From Sporosarcina sp. ZBG7A (lineage in GTDB: Bacteria > Bacillota > Bacilli > Bacillales_A > Planococcaceae), in NCBI RefSeq assembly GCF_000813425.1, contig NZ_JWIB01000016.1:17123-81122 (forward strand): a stretch of DNA of 64,000 bases, read 5' to 3'. The notes under the pieces are model-generated. The model did no database searches, was not told the DNA's origin, and saw only the letters and a program-made list of their open reading frames with translations. Both the position numbers and the translations under genes were made by a program. Positions within the stretch are counted from its first letter, which is position 1; the number at the start of each line of letters is the position of its first letter. This document shows, in pieces, positions 23,810-33,463 of this stretch.

Positions 23810-25030
23810 TCACCAATTATTGTTCTTATACTTTTTATAATAATTCACTTGTCTAAGGAACAAATAAAGCTTCCGCTTCAAATGCTTGTCCCCTTTGTAG
23901 AACAGCGGGTTTACAAACTGCTTCTGTTTCAAAAGACGTTTAATGTCTCTCTTAACTGCCTTGTTCGTTACAAACTTCTTTAGCACAATCTTTGGAACTA
24001 CTGTGAACAGGAAAGGTTTGTTGAGCAATACTAGTGGCTTTTGCTTGTTGTAGATCAAATCATCCACAAAATAACTTGCCATGTTATGTCCTAGAGCCGT
24101 TGTATAGTAACTAGAACGACCTTGGCGGATATTCACTTCAAAAACTTTGAATTTCTTATCGCGAGGGTCATATTTCAAGTCGAAGTTCGCAAAGCCTCTA
24201 TAGCCCACAGCCTCTAAGAAGTTTTTCAACTTGTACATCATTTCTTCGTTGTATCGTGTAATCACAGCTGTGTAGTTTCCGATTGCAGTCACAGTATGTT
24301 CTTGCAAAACAACTTGTGCAAACGTGACGAGCTGGGTTTGTCCAGCTGAATTTGAATAGATAACCGAATCCCACATATATGTATCATCACCTGGGATGAA
24401 ATCTTGAATAATCAGCTCTTCGTTGTACCCACTTTTCTTCACCGTTTCAATGACTTCGTTTAATTCAATCAGAGAGTTCACTTTGTACACTTTTTGCTGT
24501 CCGGCAAACTTGTTTTGGTTATAGACAACAGTATCACTCGGCTTCACGATTACAGGATAATTCATGTCTTCCTTGAAAGGTCCATCCACTTTGCAATCGT
24601 AGAAGAATGTTAATGGAGTATCAATACCATGTTCTTTGCACAACTTATAAAAGTGGGATTTGATCTGTAAATTGTCCATGAGCTCACGGTCGATATAATT
24701 GAAAGTAAAGTGCTCTTTTAACTGATCTGCATGTTCAATGATAAGCCGGACATACAAATCATTCGTACCTACTAGCAATAGTTCGCGCCCTTCAGCTTTA
24801 TATTTAGCCGCAATTTTAATTAGAATGTCAGCAAACTTATCTTCGTCAGATAGCTCTGTATTGAGCTCGATTTTATAGGGAATTGTACTAAGTTGTGTAA
24901 ATGATAACGGCTCTTTCCCGATCAATACAGGATTGATATGGTAGGCTTCGTGAAAAGAAATCGCCATGTTGTATGCGTTCATATCTGTACCAACTATGAT
25001 TGGTAAGAATGGAAGTTTTTTTGTGTTCAT
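23810..25030 (-). CDS. ATP-grasp ligase resembling D-aspartate ligase (peptidoglycan bridge)
   Basis: This 406 aa ATP-grasp enzyme starts with PIIVGTDMNAYNMAISFHEA and contains IQDFIPGDDTYMW, IGNYTAVITRY, GFANFDLKYD and FEVNIRQGRSSYY. These match my recollection of the Enterococcus/Lactococcus D-aspartate ligases that add D-Asp to the Lys side chain of the peptidoglycan precursor. The basic C-terminal tail (about 330-406, many Lys and Arg) could contact membrane-bound precursor. Planococcaceae walls often have D-Asp or D-Glu in the bridge, so it may make that bond. Substrate choice (D-Asp, D-Glu or another amine) is inferred. It has AGGAGG six bases before ATG, stands alone, and no racemase is adjacent. 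Confidence 0.72.
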   Translation of the reverse strand: MNTKKLPFLPIIVGTDMNAYNMAISFHEAYHINPVLIGKEPLSFTQLSTIPYKIELNTELSDEDKFADILIKIAAKYKAEGRELLLVGTNDLYVRLIIEHADQLKEHFTFNYIDRELMDNLQIKSHFYKLCKEHGIDTPLTFFYDCKVDGPFKEDMNYPVIVKPSDTVVYNQNKFAGQQKVYKVNSLIELNEVIETVKKSGYNEELIIQDFIPGDDTYMWDSVIYSNSAGQTQLVTFAQVVLQEHTVTAIGNYTAVITRYNEEMMYKLKNFLEAVGYRGFANFDLKYDPRDKKFKVFEVNIRQGRSSYYTTALGHNMASYFVDDLIYNKQKPLVLLNKPFLFTVVPKIVLKKFVTNKAVKRDIKRLLKQKQFVNPLFYKGDKHLKRKLYLFLRQVNYYKKYKNNNW

Positions 25031-25206
25031 TGTATCCTCCTAAATCTCGATGGAATTGTCGTTCCTAAAATCCTAATCTCTATATTACATGGAAAACACT
25101 TTGGTATACAACAGTTAGCCTACGCGGGAGTGTACCTAATCAGGTTTAAATCTGGATAAAAAAAGGAATAGAAAAATGAGGTTCATTTCAAGGAGGAACA
25201 AGCACC

Positions 25207-25356
25207 ATGTTGAAAATTGAAGAAACAAAAATGGATATGAAGCGTGAGGAAGTCATCCAAAGGCTAGTAGGGCGAGGTATTTTCAAGATTGAAGGAAAGC
25301 AGCTCTATGAACTACCATTACTTATATTAATGAAAGAATATTATAGGCACATATAA
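25207..25356 (+). CDS. FbpA-like small protein (Fur-regulated basic protein family)
   Basis: This 49 aa peptide has the family core KREEVIQRLVGRGIFKIEGK followed by QLYELPLL and a C-terminal EYYRHI. In B. subtilis FbpA, FbpB and FbpC are small Fur-controlled proteins of the iron-sparing response, thought to assist the sRNA FsrA. AAGGAGG precedes ATG 25207 at about ten bases. No clear Fur box is visible upstream, unlike the heme operon at 7.7 kb. It sits alone between divergent genes and ends at its own terminator. Confidence 0.72.
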   Translation: MLKIEETKMDMKREEVIQRLVGRGIFKIEGKQLYELPLLILMKEYYRHI

Positions 25357-25363
25357 TGGCAAT

Positions 25364-25402
25364 TGCCGGTTGAGGAAATTCTCCTTAGCCGGCTTTGTTT
25401 TA
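25364..25402 (+). terminator. Terminator of the FbpA-like gene
   Basis: GCCGGtTgAGGA pairs with TCCTtAgCCGGC, followed by TTTGTTTT. Confidence 0.85.
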
Positions 25403-25431
25403 CCACTCTATTAGTGAAGAGGTGAATGGAC

Positions 25432-26901
25432 ATGAACGATAGTCAATCAATTCGTAGTAGACTCGAATGGGTGAATGAAGCCACCATAACTATGATTCAA
25501 CGAGCACTGGAAGATGAATCGCTCAGCTCTGAAGAATTAGTATTATTTTATATGGATCGGATATCCAGAGAAGGACAAATAACTAATGCAATTCTCGAGT
25601 TAAATCCCCATGCCTTACAAATCGCTCAGACACTCGATTTTGAAAGAAGGATATCAGGTAAACGTTCAATGCTACATGGTATACCAATTTTACTGAAAGA
25701 TAATATAGATACAGGAGATGCCATGCATACGAGCGCAGGTAGTTTAGCATTGGAAAATTACTATGCACCGCAGGATGCTTTTCTCGTTCAACAGCTTAGA
25801 AAGGCAGGAGCCATCCTACTTGGAAAAACCAACATGACAGAGTGGGCGAATTTCATGTCTGCTGATATGCCAAACGGTTGGAGTTCTAGAGGAGGTCAAG
25901 TGCTCAATCCATATGGACAGTTCGAAGTGGGAGGGTCCAGCTCAGGGTCCGCAGTAGCTGTTGGGACTAATTTAGCAGTTGCATCGATTGGTACTGAAAC
26001 GACGGGATCGATTATTCACCCGGCTTCACAAAATGGAATTGTTGGTCTGAAACCTACAATTGGGGCGATCAGTCGAAGCGGCATCATACCATTATCAGTG
26101 ACACAGGATACGGCGGGTCCGATGACACGTACAGTAACAGATGCTGCAATCGTCTTTGAGGTGTTACTTGGACAAGATCCAGACGATCCTATAACAATTT
26201 ACTCGCAAAAGTATGATTCCACGCATGGTCTTGACTACTTAAAAAAAGAATCACTGCAAGGAATAAGTATTGGTATCGCGAGTTCAGTATTTAGAAACGA
26301 AGTATCTCCAGAACGGATGAAATTATTTGAAGATTCATTAAAAATATTAGAACAATTAGGCGCCAAAATCATCCCAGATATCGATCTAGGAACAAAAGAA
26401 AGTGATCTAGGCTACAATGTTCTCTTACATGAGTGTAAAGCAGCACTTAATCATTATTTAGGCAAAACCCCAATAACAAATCCCATTCGATCAATTGCGG
26501 ATATAATTAGTTTCAACAACAATCACCCAGAACAGACTTTACGATATGGACAAGAACTGCTCAAAAAAATAAATGACCGGACTGGTTTACTAGTCGAACA
26601 ACCTTATATCGAGGCTCTACTACGAAATCGTCACTTAGCAAGAAAGGTAGCACTTGGAAAAGCCTTAGAACAAAATGGTGTCGATATCTTAGCGTTCCCT
26701 CAAGATCATGGCTGCAGTTTTGAAGCGGCTGCTGGTTATCCCGCTATAACTGTGCCTGCAGGAGTGACGGATTCGGGCGAGCCATTCGGTTTAACATTTA
26801 CAGGACCTGCATATTCTGAACCGTCTTTACTAGGGTACGCATATGCTTTTGAACAACAGACGCAAGTACGTCGCAAGTTCAGGATGGCACAGAAGAAATA
26901 A
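25432..26901 (+). CDS. Amidase-signature family hydrolase
   Basis: This 489 aa soluble amidase has the Ser-cisSer-Lys triad: Lys near residue 89 (ILLKDNIDT), the cis-Ser in GGSSSGSA near 171 and the nucleophile Ser near 193 in ETTGSIIHPA. The usual DTGGSIR is here ETTGSII, a small departure seen in some secondary amidases. It is not the GatA subunit, since no gatB or gatC is present and the C-terminal half differs. The substrate (amide, peptide-amide or nitrile-derived amide) is unknown. I use ATG 25432, about seven bases after GAGGTGA; the ATG at 25426 is too near that site. Confidence 0.87.
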   Translation: MNDSQSIRSRLEWVNEATITMIQRALEDESLSSEELVLFYMDRISREGQITNAILELNPHALQIAQTLDFERRISGKRSMLHGIPILLKDNIDTGDAMHTSAGSLALENYYAPQDAFLVQQLRKAGAILLGKTNMTEWANFMSADMPNGWSSRGGQVLNPYGQFEVGGSSSGSAVAVGTNLAVASIGTETTGSIIHPASQNGIVGLKPTIGAISRSGIIPLSVTQDTAGPMTRTVTDAAIVFEVLLGQDPDDPITIYSQKYDSTHGLDYLKKESLQGISIGIASSVFRNEVSPERMKLFEDSLKILEQLGAKIIPDIDLGTKESDLGYNVLLHECKAALNHYLGKTPITNPIRSIADIISFNNNHPEQTLRYGQELLKKINDRTGLLVEQPYIEALLRNRHLARKVALGKALEQNGVDILAFPQDHGCSFEAAAGYPAITVPAGVTDSGEPFGLTFTGPAYSEPSLLGYAYAFEQQTQVRRKFRMAQKK

Positions 26902-26953
26902 GCAAGCTAATAACAAACTGTGGTAAACTGAGAGGAAGAGAGCGAAAGTAGGG

Positions 26954-28123
26954 ATGGAAATGTCCTTTTTAGAAGGAATGAGTCAAGAAGTTAAAGAAAA
27001 ATGGAAATTTGAAAACGCAATGCCGATACAAGAACAAATGATTCCGGAAATGTTAGCAGGGCGTGATGTAGTTGCGGAATCCCCAACAGGTTCAGGGAAA
27101 ACGCTCGCTTATGTGCTGCCACTACTGGAACTTGCGGATGGTTCTAAACAGCAAACTCAGGTTCTTATCATGACCCCATCTCAAGAATTATCCATGCAAA
27201 TTGTAAATGTAATTCGTGAATGGATTACGGGGACGGAAATTACGGTCACGCAACTGATTGGCGGTGCAAATATGCAACGCCAAATTGAAAAGTTGAAAAA
27301 GAAACCTACAATTGTTGTCGGAACACCAGGTCGACTCAACGAGTTGATCAAAAACAAAAAACTGAAAATGGGAGAGATTCGTCATATTATTCTCGATGAA
27401 GGCGATCAGCTGTTGTCACGTGAAAATCGTGTATCAGTGAAAAATATGATTGAGTCTGCCCATTCAACACGTCAAGTAGCCGTTGTATCAGCAACGATTA
27501 CAGAGGACATTGAAGATGTCGCAATACGATTCATGAACGACCCAGTTCGTTTGAAAGTGACGGCAGAGGAAATGCCAGCAACAGGAGAAGTCGTACACTC
27601 TTATGTGAAAACGGAAGAACGAGATAAGACAGATCTATTACGCGGGATGTCCCATATCCAGGGGCTCCGAGCATTGGCATTCATTAACAACGTGGATCAG
27701 TTGCGCATGAAAGAGATGAAACTCCACTATGAAGGCGCGCCCATTGCGGTTCTCTATTCAGATATGAACAAATTCGAACGTCAAGATACGTTAGATAAGT
27801 TTCGTAAAGGGGATATCCGAATCCTTATTGCAACTGACCTAGCAGCACGTGGATTGGACATCGAAGGACTCACACATGTGATCCATGTCAACGTTCCGCA
27901 CACAGTGGAGCAATACGTACACCGATCTGGTAGAACAGGACGTGCAGGATCTGACGGTGAAGTACTGACATTATTATCCTATCCAGAAGAACGGGATTAT
28001 CGAAAACTTGCAAAAGGATATAAACCAGTTCAAAAAGTATGGCATGGCGGCAAGCTGATTGAAGGGAATTCTAAAACTGTGAGCGGCCCAAAACCTTCAT
28101 CACCTAAAAAGAAGAAAAAGTAA
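26954..28123 (+). CDS. DEAD-box-family RNA helicase (YfmL-like) with DEGD motif II
   Basis: This 389 aa helicase has the two RecA-like domains. Q-motif (MPIQEQMIP), motif I ESPTGSGKT, Ia TPSQELSMQ, III VSATI, V ATDLAARGLD and VI HRSGRTGRAG are intact. Motif II reads LDEGDQLL rather than DEAD. The tail is short and very basic (five Lys at the end), suited to RNA contact. B. subtilis YfmL, linked to 50S ribosome assembly and cold tolerance, has similar size. ATG 26954 or ATG 26960 could be the start; the ribosome binding site GTAGGG is modest. It ends at a terminator shared with map. Confidence 0.88.
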   Translation: MEMSFLEGMSQEVKEKWKFENAMPIQEQMIPEMLAGRDVVAESPTGSGKTLAYVLPLLELADGSKQQTQVLIMTPSQELSMQIVNVIREWITGTEITVTQLIGGANMQRQIEKLKKKPTIVVGTPGRLNELIKNKKLKMGEIRHIILDEGDQLLSRENRVSVKNMIESAHSTRQVAVVSATITEDIEDVAIRFMNDPVRLKVTAEEMPATGEVVHSYVKTEERDKTDLLRGMSHIQGLRALAFINNVDQLRMKEMKLHYEGAPIAVLYSDMNKFERQDTLDKFRKGDIRILIATDLAARGLDIEGLTHVIHVNVPHTVEQYVHRSGRTGRAGSDGEVLTLLSYPEERDYRKLAKGYKPVQKVWHGGKLIEGNSKTVSGPKPSSPKKKKK

Positions 28124-28164
28124 AAAAAAGTACGCCATGAGAACTTCTCATGGCGTACTTTTTT
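28123..28164. terminator. Bidirectional terminator between helicase and map
   Basis: AAAGTACGCCATGAGAA pairs with TTCTCATGGCGTACTTT as a near-perfect palindrome with A- and T-runs at its ends. Confidence 0.95.
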
Positions 28165-28166
28165 GC

Positions 28167-28946
<780 letters not shown>

Positions 28947-28996
28947 CTACAACTATACCACATATAAAGGGAACTACCCGAGCAGACAGTTTACTG

Positions 28997-29362
28997 TTAT
29001 TTAAATACTTTCACGCCTTGCACAATATTCCAGACGAGAACAATCAGAAACAGAAAACTGTATATCATCATAAAAAGAATTGGTGCCGCACCCCAAAAGC
29101 CTATGGAGTTAGGTGCTGTGAGTAAACTTTGAGAGTCCAGAAAGTCTGTTGAGGTTTGACGAAATGAAAAAAACTGAAAAAATGAAATTAAACTAGCCGC
29201 AACTAATAGAACTGTTGGGATGAGATGAGAGATGAGAGCTCGTTTGGAATGATGTTTGACATCACGATTATCAGCAACAATCCAAACGATGAAGGGCAAT
29301 AACAAAGGTGCAAAAAGAACACTAAAATAGCTGAGTGAAGAAAGTAATTTCGAGTTATCCAA
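28997..29362 (-). CDS. DUF4870-type small membrane protein
   Basis: This 121 aa protein has three hydrophobic helices (about 12-30, 44-62 and 91-115). The segment FAPLLLPFIVWIVA followed by HHSKRALISHL is the DUF4870 pattern. Function is not known. I start at TTG 29362, about ten bases after AAAGGAG; a TTG eight codons earlier encompasses that site. It lies 83 bases upstream of map on the same strand. Confidence 0.7.
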   Translation of the reverse strand: MDNSKLLSSLSYFSVLFAPLLLPFIVWIVADNRDVKHHSKRALISHLIPTVLLVAASLISFFQFFSFRQTSTDFLDSQSLLTAPNSIGFWGAAPILFMMIYSFLFLIVLVWNIVQGVKVFK

Positions 29363-29465
29363 AATAGTTCTTCTCCTTTCTAACAAGTCCGTATAGGTAG
29401 TATTGCCAAACGGACATCCAAAAGCACAACTAATTTAATTGTTCCTTGAAAAAAGGTTGTTTCAG

Positions 29466-29508
29466 AAAAAAACGTCGTTTTAGCAACCAATAGTTGCTAA
29501 AACGACGT
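29466..29508 (-). terminator. Terminator of the TspO-like gene
   Basis: On the minus strand ACGTCGTTTTAGCAACT pairs with GGTTGCTAAAACGACGT, then T-run. The stop codon TAG of the gene lies inside the left arm, so translation to the end would compete with hairpin formation. Confidence 0.93.
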
Positions 29509-30231
29509 CTCTTCATTTTTTTTAGAGGGAGCTGAAGGTGAGAACATGAACATACCTATTATCATAATCACTATTAAGAAAAGGGTAGATAAGGTTACGA
29601 AAAGTTCTTCAAATTGAATATTCACGAGAATACCAAAAAATACCCAAATGAAAATTGTACTAATGATCCAGTCCCGATGGTGATAACTAAAGTGTAGTGC
29701 AATGGCTGCGAGTACCGTTAAGTTTATAATTGTCCAGAGAACCGAACTAAGGCCTAAACGATTCCATTCATCCCAAACAATTAAATAGTTGGCATTCACA
29801 ACAAAACTAATGAGTGTCCAGGAAAACAGGAGAGCAATTGGAACGCGATGTCCCCAACTATTTTGCTTTGATGGATAGGAACGATACAACGCGTAAAGTG
29901 AGAATGCCCCAACCAATGTAGAGAGACATGCCCATCCGAAATAGCCAAAATGCCAAAATGGAAACCATGCTGAATTTGTCAGACAAGCGATAATGAATAG
30001 CACAATACGTTTTGTGGAAATCAAATCACCGGAATTGAATTTAACAACCCAGTATGCGAGAAATACAAAAATAATGGGTCTAATAAAGAAAGTAAAGTCT
30101 GCAGGCATAAGAAGAATAGGTAGTTTATGGGCTATTTCTATTGTAGTCATCCCGTTTAGCAGTGTTGAATTTGAAATAGTAAGTGCAGCAGTTAAAAGAA
30201 GAAAGGCAAAAGCTAAAATCATTTTTTTCAT
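29497..30231 (-). CDS. TspO/MBR-like polytopic membrane protein
   Basis: This 244 aa protein has about seven helices and many Trp residues. The segment MPADFTFFIRPIIFVFLAYW followed by LTNSAWFPFWHFGYFGW resembles tryptophan-rich TspO-related proteins (PAGYxFSIWGxIY followed by Asn-Ala-Trp). Such proteins bind porphyrins or other small ligands in some bacteria, but the role of this longer subgroup is unknown. AAGGAGG precedes ATG 30231. Assignment to TspO is tentative. Confidence 0.55.
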   Translation of the reverse strand: MKKMILAFAFLLLTAALTISNSTLLNGMTTIEIAHKLPILLMPADFTFFIRPIIFVFLAYWVVKFNSGDLISTKRIVLFIIACLTNSAWFPFWHFGYFGWACLSTLVGAFSLYALYRSYPSKQNSWGHRVPIALLFSWTLISFVVNANYLIVWDEWNRLGLSSVLWTIINLTVLAAIALHFSYHHRDWIISTIFIWVFFGILVNIQFEELFVTLSTLFLIVIMIIGMFMFSPSAPSKKNEETSF

Positions 30232-30441
30232 GAAAAATCCTCCTTGTACCAGTATACTAGTAAATAGGACGTTGTAAAAAAGTAATTATGAAGTTTTCGC
30301 AACAATTCTCATAAATGTGCATGTATAGGGCAGTTGTTTAAGGGAAGAACATGGTATACTAAGCAAAATGATTACATAAACATTTATGTACGAAAAGGAA
30401 AAAGGAATGGCTAATGGCCCGTACAAAAGGTGGAATAGAAT

Positions 30442-30987
30442 GTGATACTACTTGAAGGAAAAACATGCTATTTACGGATTTTAACTGAAGAAGATGCTGT
30501 GATTTTTACAGAATTAGTCTCACGAAACAAAGAGTATTGGACAGTGTTCGAACCACGTCATGATGCTAGCTATTACACAGTACCCATGCAAAGGGAAAAG
30601 ATTCGTGAGTCTCTTTATCAAATGCGTGATCGTCGAGAGTATAATTTCGGTATTTTCGACAGCGAAACTAGCCAATTAGTTGGACAAATCTCGCTTTACA
30701 GCATAAAGCGATTACCTTTTTCAAGTGGATTTGTAGGTTACTCGATTGATCATGAGTCAGCCGGAAAAGGGTTAGGAACGGAAGCACTCGAAAAGGCAAC
30801 GAAATTCGCTTTCGAAACAGCAGGATTACACCGTGTGGAAGCGTATGTATCTCCTCGTAATGTCGCATCTATTCGAGTCCTTGAAAAGACGAAGTTTGAA
30901 CGTGAAGGATTGCACCGGAAATTACTTTACATAAATGGTGTTTGGGAAGACCATTATATGTATGCACAACTTGAAGACAATTATTGA
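30442..30987 (+). CDS. GNAT acetyltransferase, RimJ/RimL type (YdaF/YjcK-like)
   Basis: This 181 aa acetyl-CoA-dependent N-acetyltransferase opens with LLEGKTCYLRILTEEDA. The acetyl-CoA loop is GKGLGTEALEKA, and the C-terminal RVEAYVSPRNVASIRVLEKT, then FEREG is typical of enzymes that modify ribosomal-protein N-termini. The actual target is unknown. GTG 30442 has AAAGGTGG nine bases upstream. It is monocistronic. Confidence 0.88.
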   Translation: MILLEGKTCYLRILTEEDAVIFTELVSRNKEYWTVFEPRHDASYYTVPMQREKIRESLYQMRDRREYNFGIFDSETSQLVGQISLYSIKRLPFSSGFVGYSIDHESAGKGLGTEALEKATKFAFETAGLHRVEAYVSPRNVASIRVLEKTKFEREGLHRKLLYINGVWEDHYMYAQLEDNY

Positions 30988-31044
30988 AAGGGTAAGACCG
31001 CATGGCGATTTTTTAAAAGTCGCTTTCGGATATGGTTTTACCAA

Positions 31045-31099
31045 TAAAAAACACATTACCACAAGCTTCTACAAGCTGAATGGTAATGTGTTTTTTATT
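31045..31099. terminator. Bidirectional terminator between GNAT and carbonic anhydrase
   Basis: AAAAAACACATTACC pairs with GGTAATGTGTTTTTT; the loop itself contains a small AAGCTT-type hairpin. Confidence 0.9.
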
Positions 31100-31126
31100 G
31101 TCTATTTCCCGGGAAATAAAACGGAA

Positions 31127-31708
31127 TTAGTCGTTTTGTACAGTTGTTTTAGAATAACCATCTTCAATGACATCTAGCTTTCCAGTATCGGGATGCATGA
31201 CAAGGCCATGTACAGGAACTGTTGTATCCATCAAGGGGTGGTGACGGACAGCATCGACACTTTGTTTAACGCTTGCAGTCACATCTTTGAATCCATGAAG
31301 CCAACCTTTAAGATCTACTCCAGAATAAGCAAGAGTTTTAAATAGATCACGGTCAATCCCTCTAGCTACCATTTTGTCGATAATTGAATCGGTGTCAATG
31401 GAGCTCATACCGCAATCGTAATGACCGATAATGTATACTTCATCAGCCTGTAACTCATAAATAGCGATGAGTAGACTACGCATAATACTACCGAATGGAT
31501 GAGCAACGAGTGCACCAGCACTTTTAACGATTTTAGCGTCTCCATTTTTTAGGTTCATAGCACTCGGAAGGAGCTCTGTCAGACGAGTGTCCATACAAGT
31601 TAAGATAACAATTCGTTTGTTCGGGAATTTTGTTGTGGCAAATTTTTCATATTGATGTTCAGTTACGAACTGGTCGTTATGCTCTAAAATTGTTGAAAGT
31701 AGTGTCAT
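31127..31708 (-). CDS. Beta-class carbonic anhydrase (YtiB-like)
   Basis: This 193 aa zinc enzyme converts CO2 and bicarbonate in the cytoplasm. Zinc ligands Cys38 (in LTCMDTRL), His96 and Cys99 (in IIGHYDCGM) are present, with the Asp40-Arg42 dyad. The sequence and the small gene upstream resemble B. subtilis ytiB. CGGAGGA lies six bases before ATG 31708. In an alkali-tolerant or ureolytic genus it may serve bicarbonate supply, which is inference. Confidence 0.92.
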   Translation of the reverse strand: MTLLSTILEHNDQFVTEHQYEKFATTKFPNKRIVILTCMDTRLTELLPSAMNLKNGDAKIVKSAGALVAHPFGSIMRSLLIAIYELQADEVYIIGHYDCGMSSIDTDSIIDKMVARGIDRDLFKTLAYSGVDLKGWLHGFKDVTASVKQSVDAVRHHPLMDTTVPVHGLVMHPDTGKLDVIEDGYSKTTVQND

Positions 31709-31740
31709 AATAATTCCTCCGTTTTATAAGTATATAGAGA

Positions 31741-31768
31741 AAAAGGGCGCCAGTTGGCAGCCCTTTTA
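31741..31768 (-). terminator. Terminator of the small membrane-protein gene
   Basis: AAAAGGGCtGCCA pairs with TGGCgCCCTTTT on the minus strand, followed by a T-run. Confidence 0.85.
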
Positions 31769-31799
31769 ATATTCTCAAAAATCCTATATAGGATTATGC

Positions 31800-31940
31800 T
31801 TAATAGGTGACATCTGGCTTTGGATCGATAACTTCAGCATCGTGAGACACTAAAGAATCATTCATGTAATGAATCATGAACATCGCAGCTAAGCCGAAGG
31901 TAACTGCAAAACCGACGATAGTAACGATTAGTAAGGCCAT
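31800..31940 (-). CDS. Small single-pass membrane protein (possible YtzI)
   Basis: This 46 aa peptide has one N-terminal helix (about 2-24, beginning ALLIVTIVGFAVTFGLAAM) and an acidic cytoplasmic tail ending KPDVTY. GAGAGGAG stands just upstream of ATG 31940. It is followed by its own terminator and then the carbonic anhydrase gene. By size and neighbourhood it may correspond to B. subtilis YtzI; this is not verified. Confidence 0.68.
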   Translation of the reverse strand: MALLIVTIVGFAVTFGLAAMFMIHYMNDSLVSHDAEVIDPKPDVTY

Positions 31941-32040
31941 TATTAGTCTCCTCTCTATTGATAATCAGTGACTAACACCATTATAACGCATTTACATGAA
32001 AAGATTAAGAGCTTACGCGAAACTTGTCTAGAATCTAGTG

Positions 32041-33282
32041 TTAAAACGCCCAAGTCCCATTTCGGAAGAGAGGTTCAACTGTTCCGTCAGGAAGGACACC
32101 GTCAATGTTCATCTCACCGGACCCAACCATGAAGTCCACATGAGTGATACTTTGGTTCAATCCATTTTTCTCAAGTTCCTTACGATCCATTTCTTTACCG
32201 CCATCTAAATTGAATGCATAAGCGCTACCAATGGCTAAGTGATTGGAAGCATTTTCATCGAAAAGCGTATTATAGAACAAGAGCCCAGATGCTGAAATAG
32301 GGGATTCATGGGGAACAAGGGCAACTTCACCCAAATATTTCGCACCGTCATCCGCTTCAATCATATTTTCTAGCACGTCTTGTCCCTGTCCTGCAACGAT
32401 GTCTGTAATCTTACCATCTTTGAATGTAATCTTGAAGTCATCTATGATTGTTCCGCCATAGCTCAATGGCTTTGTACTTGAAACGACACCATTCACTCCG
32501 GTTTTCAAAGGAGCTGTAAATACTTCTTCAGTAGGCATGTTCGCCATGAACGTAGCGCCATCTGCATTTACACTACCAGCACCACACCATGTATGTTTTT
32601 CCGGTAATTCAATCGTTAGGTCAGTGCCTGGAGCTGTGTAATGCAGTTTGTGATAATGTTTGCTATTTAAATAGTCCACTTTTTCATGGAGTTTCTGATC
32701 ATGCTGTTTCCATTCTTCAACTGGATTTGATGTGTTGGCACGCACAGCTTTGAATATCGCGTTCCATAGGGCTGGTACTTGTTCTGCTTCCGGTAAATTA
32801 GGGAAGACAAGAGATGCCCAATCAGCTGAAGGAGCGGCAATGACTGTCCAGCTAAACTTGTCTGCCTGCATCATTTGACGGAATCCGTCGAGAGCTTGAC
32901 CACTTGCTTTTTGTGCATCTCGAATACGTGAGGGATCAACATTTTTAAATAAGTCCGGACTTTGTGAAACGATACTCATAAAGGCAGTTCCTTGCTTTGC
33001 AAGCTGTTCGCGCTCAGCAATTTTCCAAGAAGGAAATTCTCCGAAGGAATCTGCTGGTGCTTGTTCATAACGAATACGAGAGACGACATCGTCACTCCAG
33101 TCAACAAAGACTTGTCGCGCACCTGCAGCATACGCCTTTTCAACGATGATTCTGACAAACTCTCGAACGTCTGTAGAAGCACTTATAAAGAGGTTTTGGT
33201 TAGGTTGGATATTTACGCCGACTGTAACGGCAAGTTCTGCATAGTTTTGTAATTGTTGTTCAAATGTATTCAATAGATTCAT
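32041..33282 (-). CDS. ampS: M29-family aminopeptidase (AmpS-like)
   Basis: This 413 aa cytoplasmic metallo-aminopeptidase of family M29 has the conserved C-terminal metal-binding half: PTEEVFTAP, GEVALVPHESPIS, FDENASNHLAIGSAYAF and THVDFMVGSGEM, with Glu, His and Asp ligands. It releases N-terminal residues from peptides. I use ATG 33282; a weak ribosome binding site (AAGGGG) is close, and TTG 33273 is an alternative. It stands alone. Confidence 0.92.
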   Translation of the reverse strand: MNLLNTFEQQLQNYAELAVTVGVNIQPNQNLFISASTDVREFVRIIVEKAYAAGARQVFVDWSDDVVSRIRYEQAPADSFGEFPSWKIAEREQLAKQGTAFMSIVSQSPDLFKNVDPSRIRDAQKASGQALDGFRQMMQADKFSWTVIAAPSADWASLVFPNLPEAEQVPALWNAIFKAVRANTSNPVEEWKQHDQKLHEKVDYLNSKHYHKLHYTAPGTDLTIELPEKHTWCGAGSVNADGATFMANMPTEEVFTAPLKTGVNGVVSSTKPLSYGGTIIDDFKITFKDGKITDIVAGQGQDVLENMIEADDGAKYLGEVALVPHESPISASGLLFYNTLFDENASNHLAIGSAYAFNLDGGKEMDRKELEKNGLNQSITHVDFMVGSGEMNIDGVLPDGTVEPLFRNGTWAF

Positions 33283-33403
33283 ACCCCTTTTCTCAATGTT
33301 ATCTAATAGTACCAATATTGGTTAGAAAAGTGCAAAAAGAAAGTTTTGAATCCGCTTTCAACTATTGATAAAAAGTTTCCTGAGATTTCTCGACCAGATT
33401 CTC

Positions 33404-33430
33404 TAAAGAAAGTTCAAAATCTGACGAAAT
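33404..33430 (+). promoter_or_regulatory. Sigma-D-type (flagellar) promoter of motAB
   Basis: TAAA (33404-33407) and GACGAAAT (33423-33430) are exactly 15 bases apart; the sigma-D consensus is TAAA-N15-GCCGATAA. Six of eight -10 positions match. It lies 34 bases upstream of motA, whose homologs use sigma-D. Confidence 0.6.
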
Positions 33431-33463
33431 AAATAGAAGAATGAAAGACATGGAGGTCTTTGC

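Noticed and set aside
25031..25200. Fur box upstream of the FbpA-like gene
   Set aside because: I searched for TGATAAT-type half sites and found none close to the consensus.
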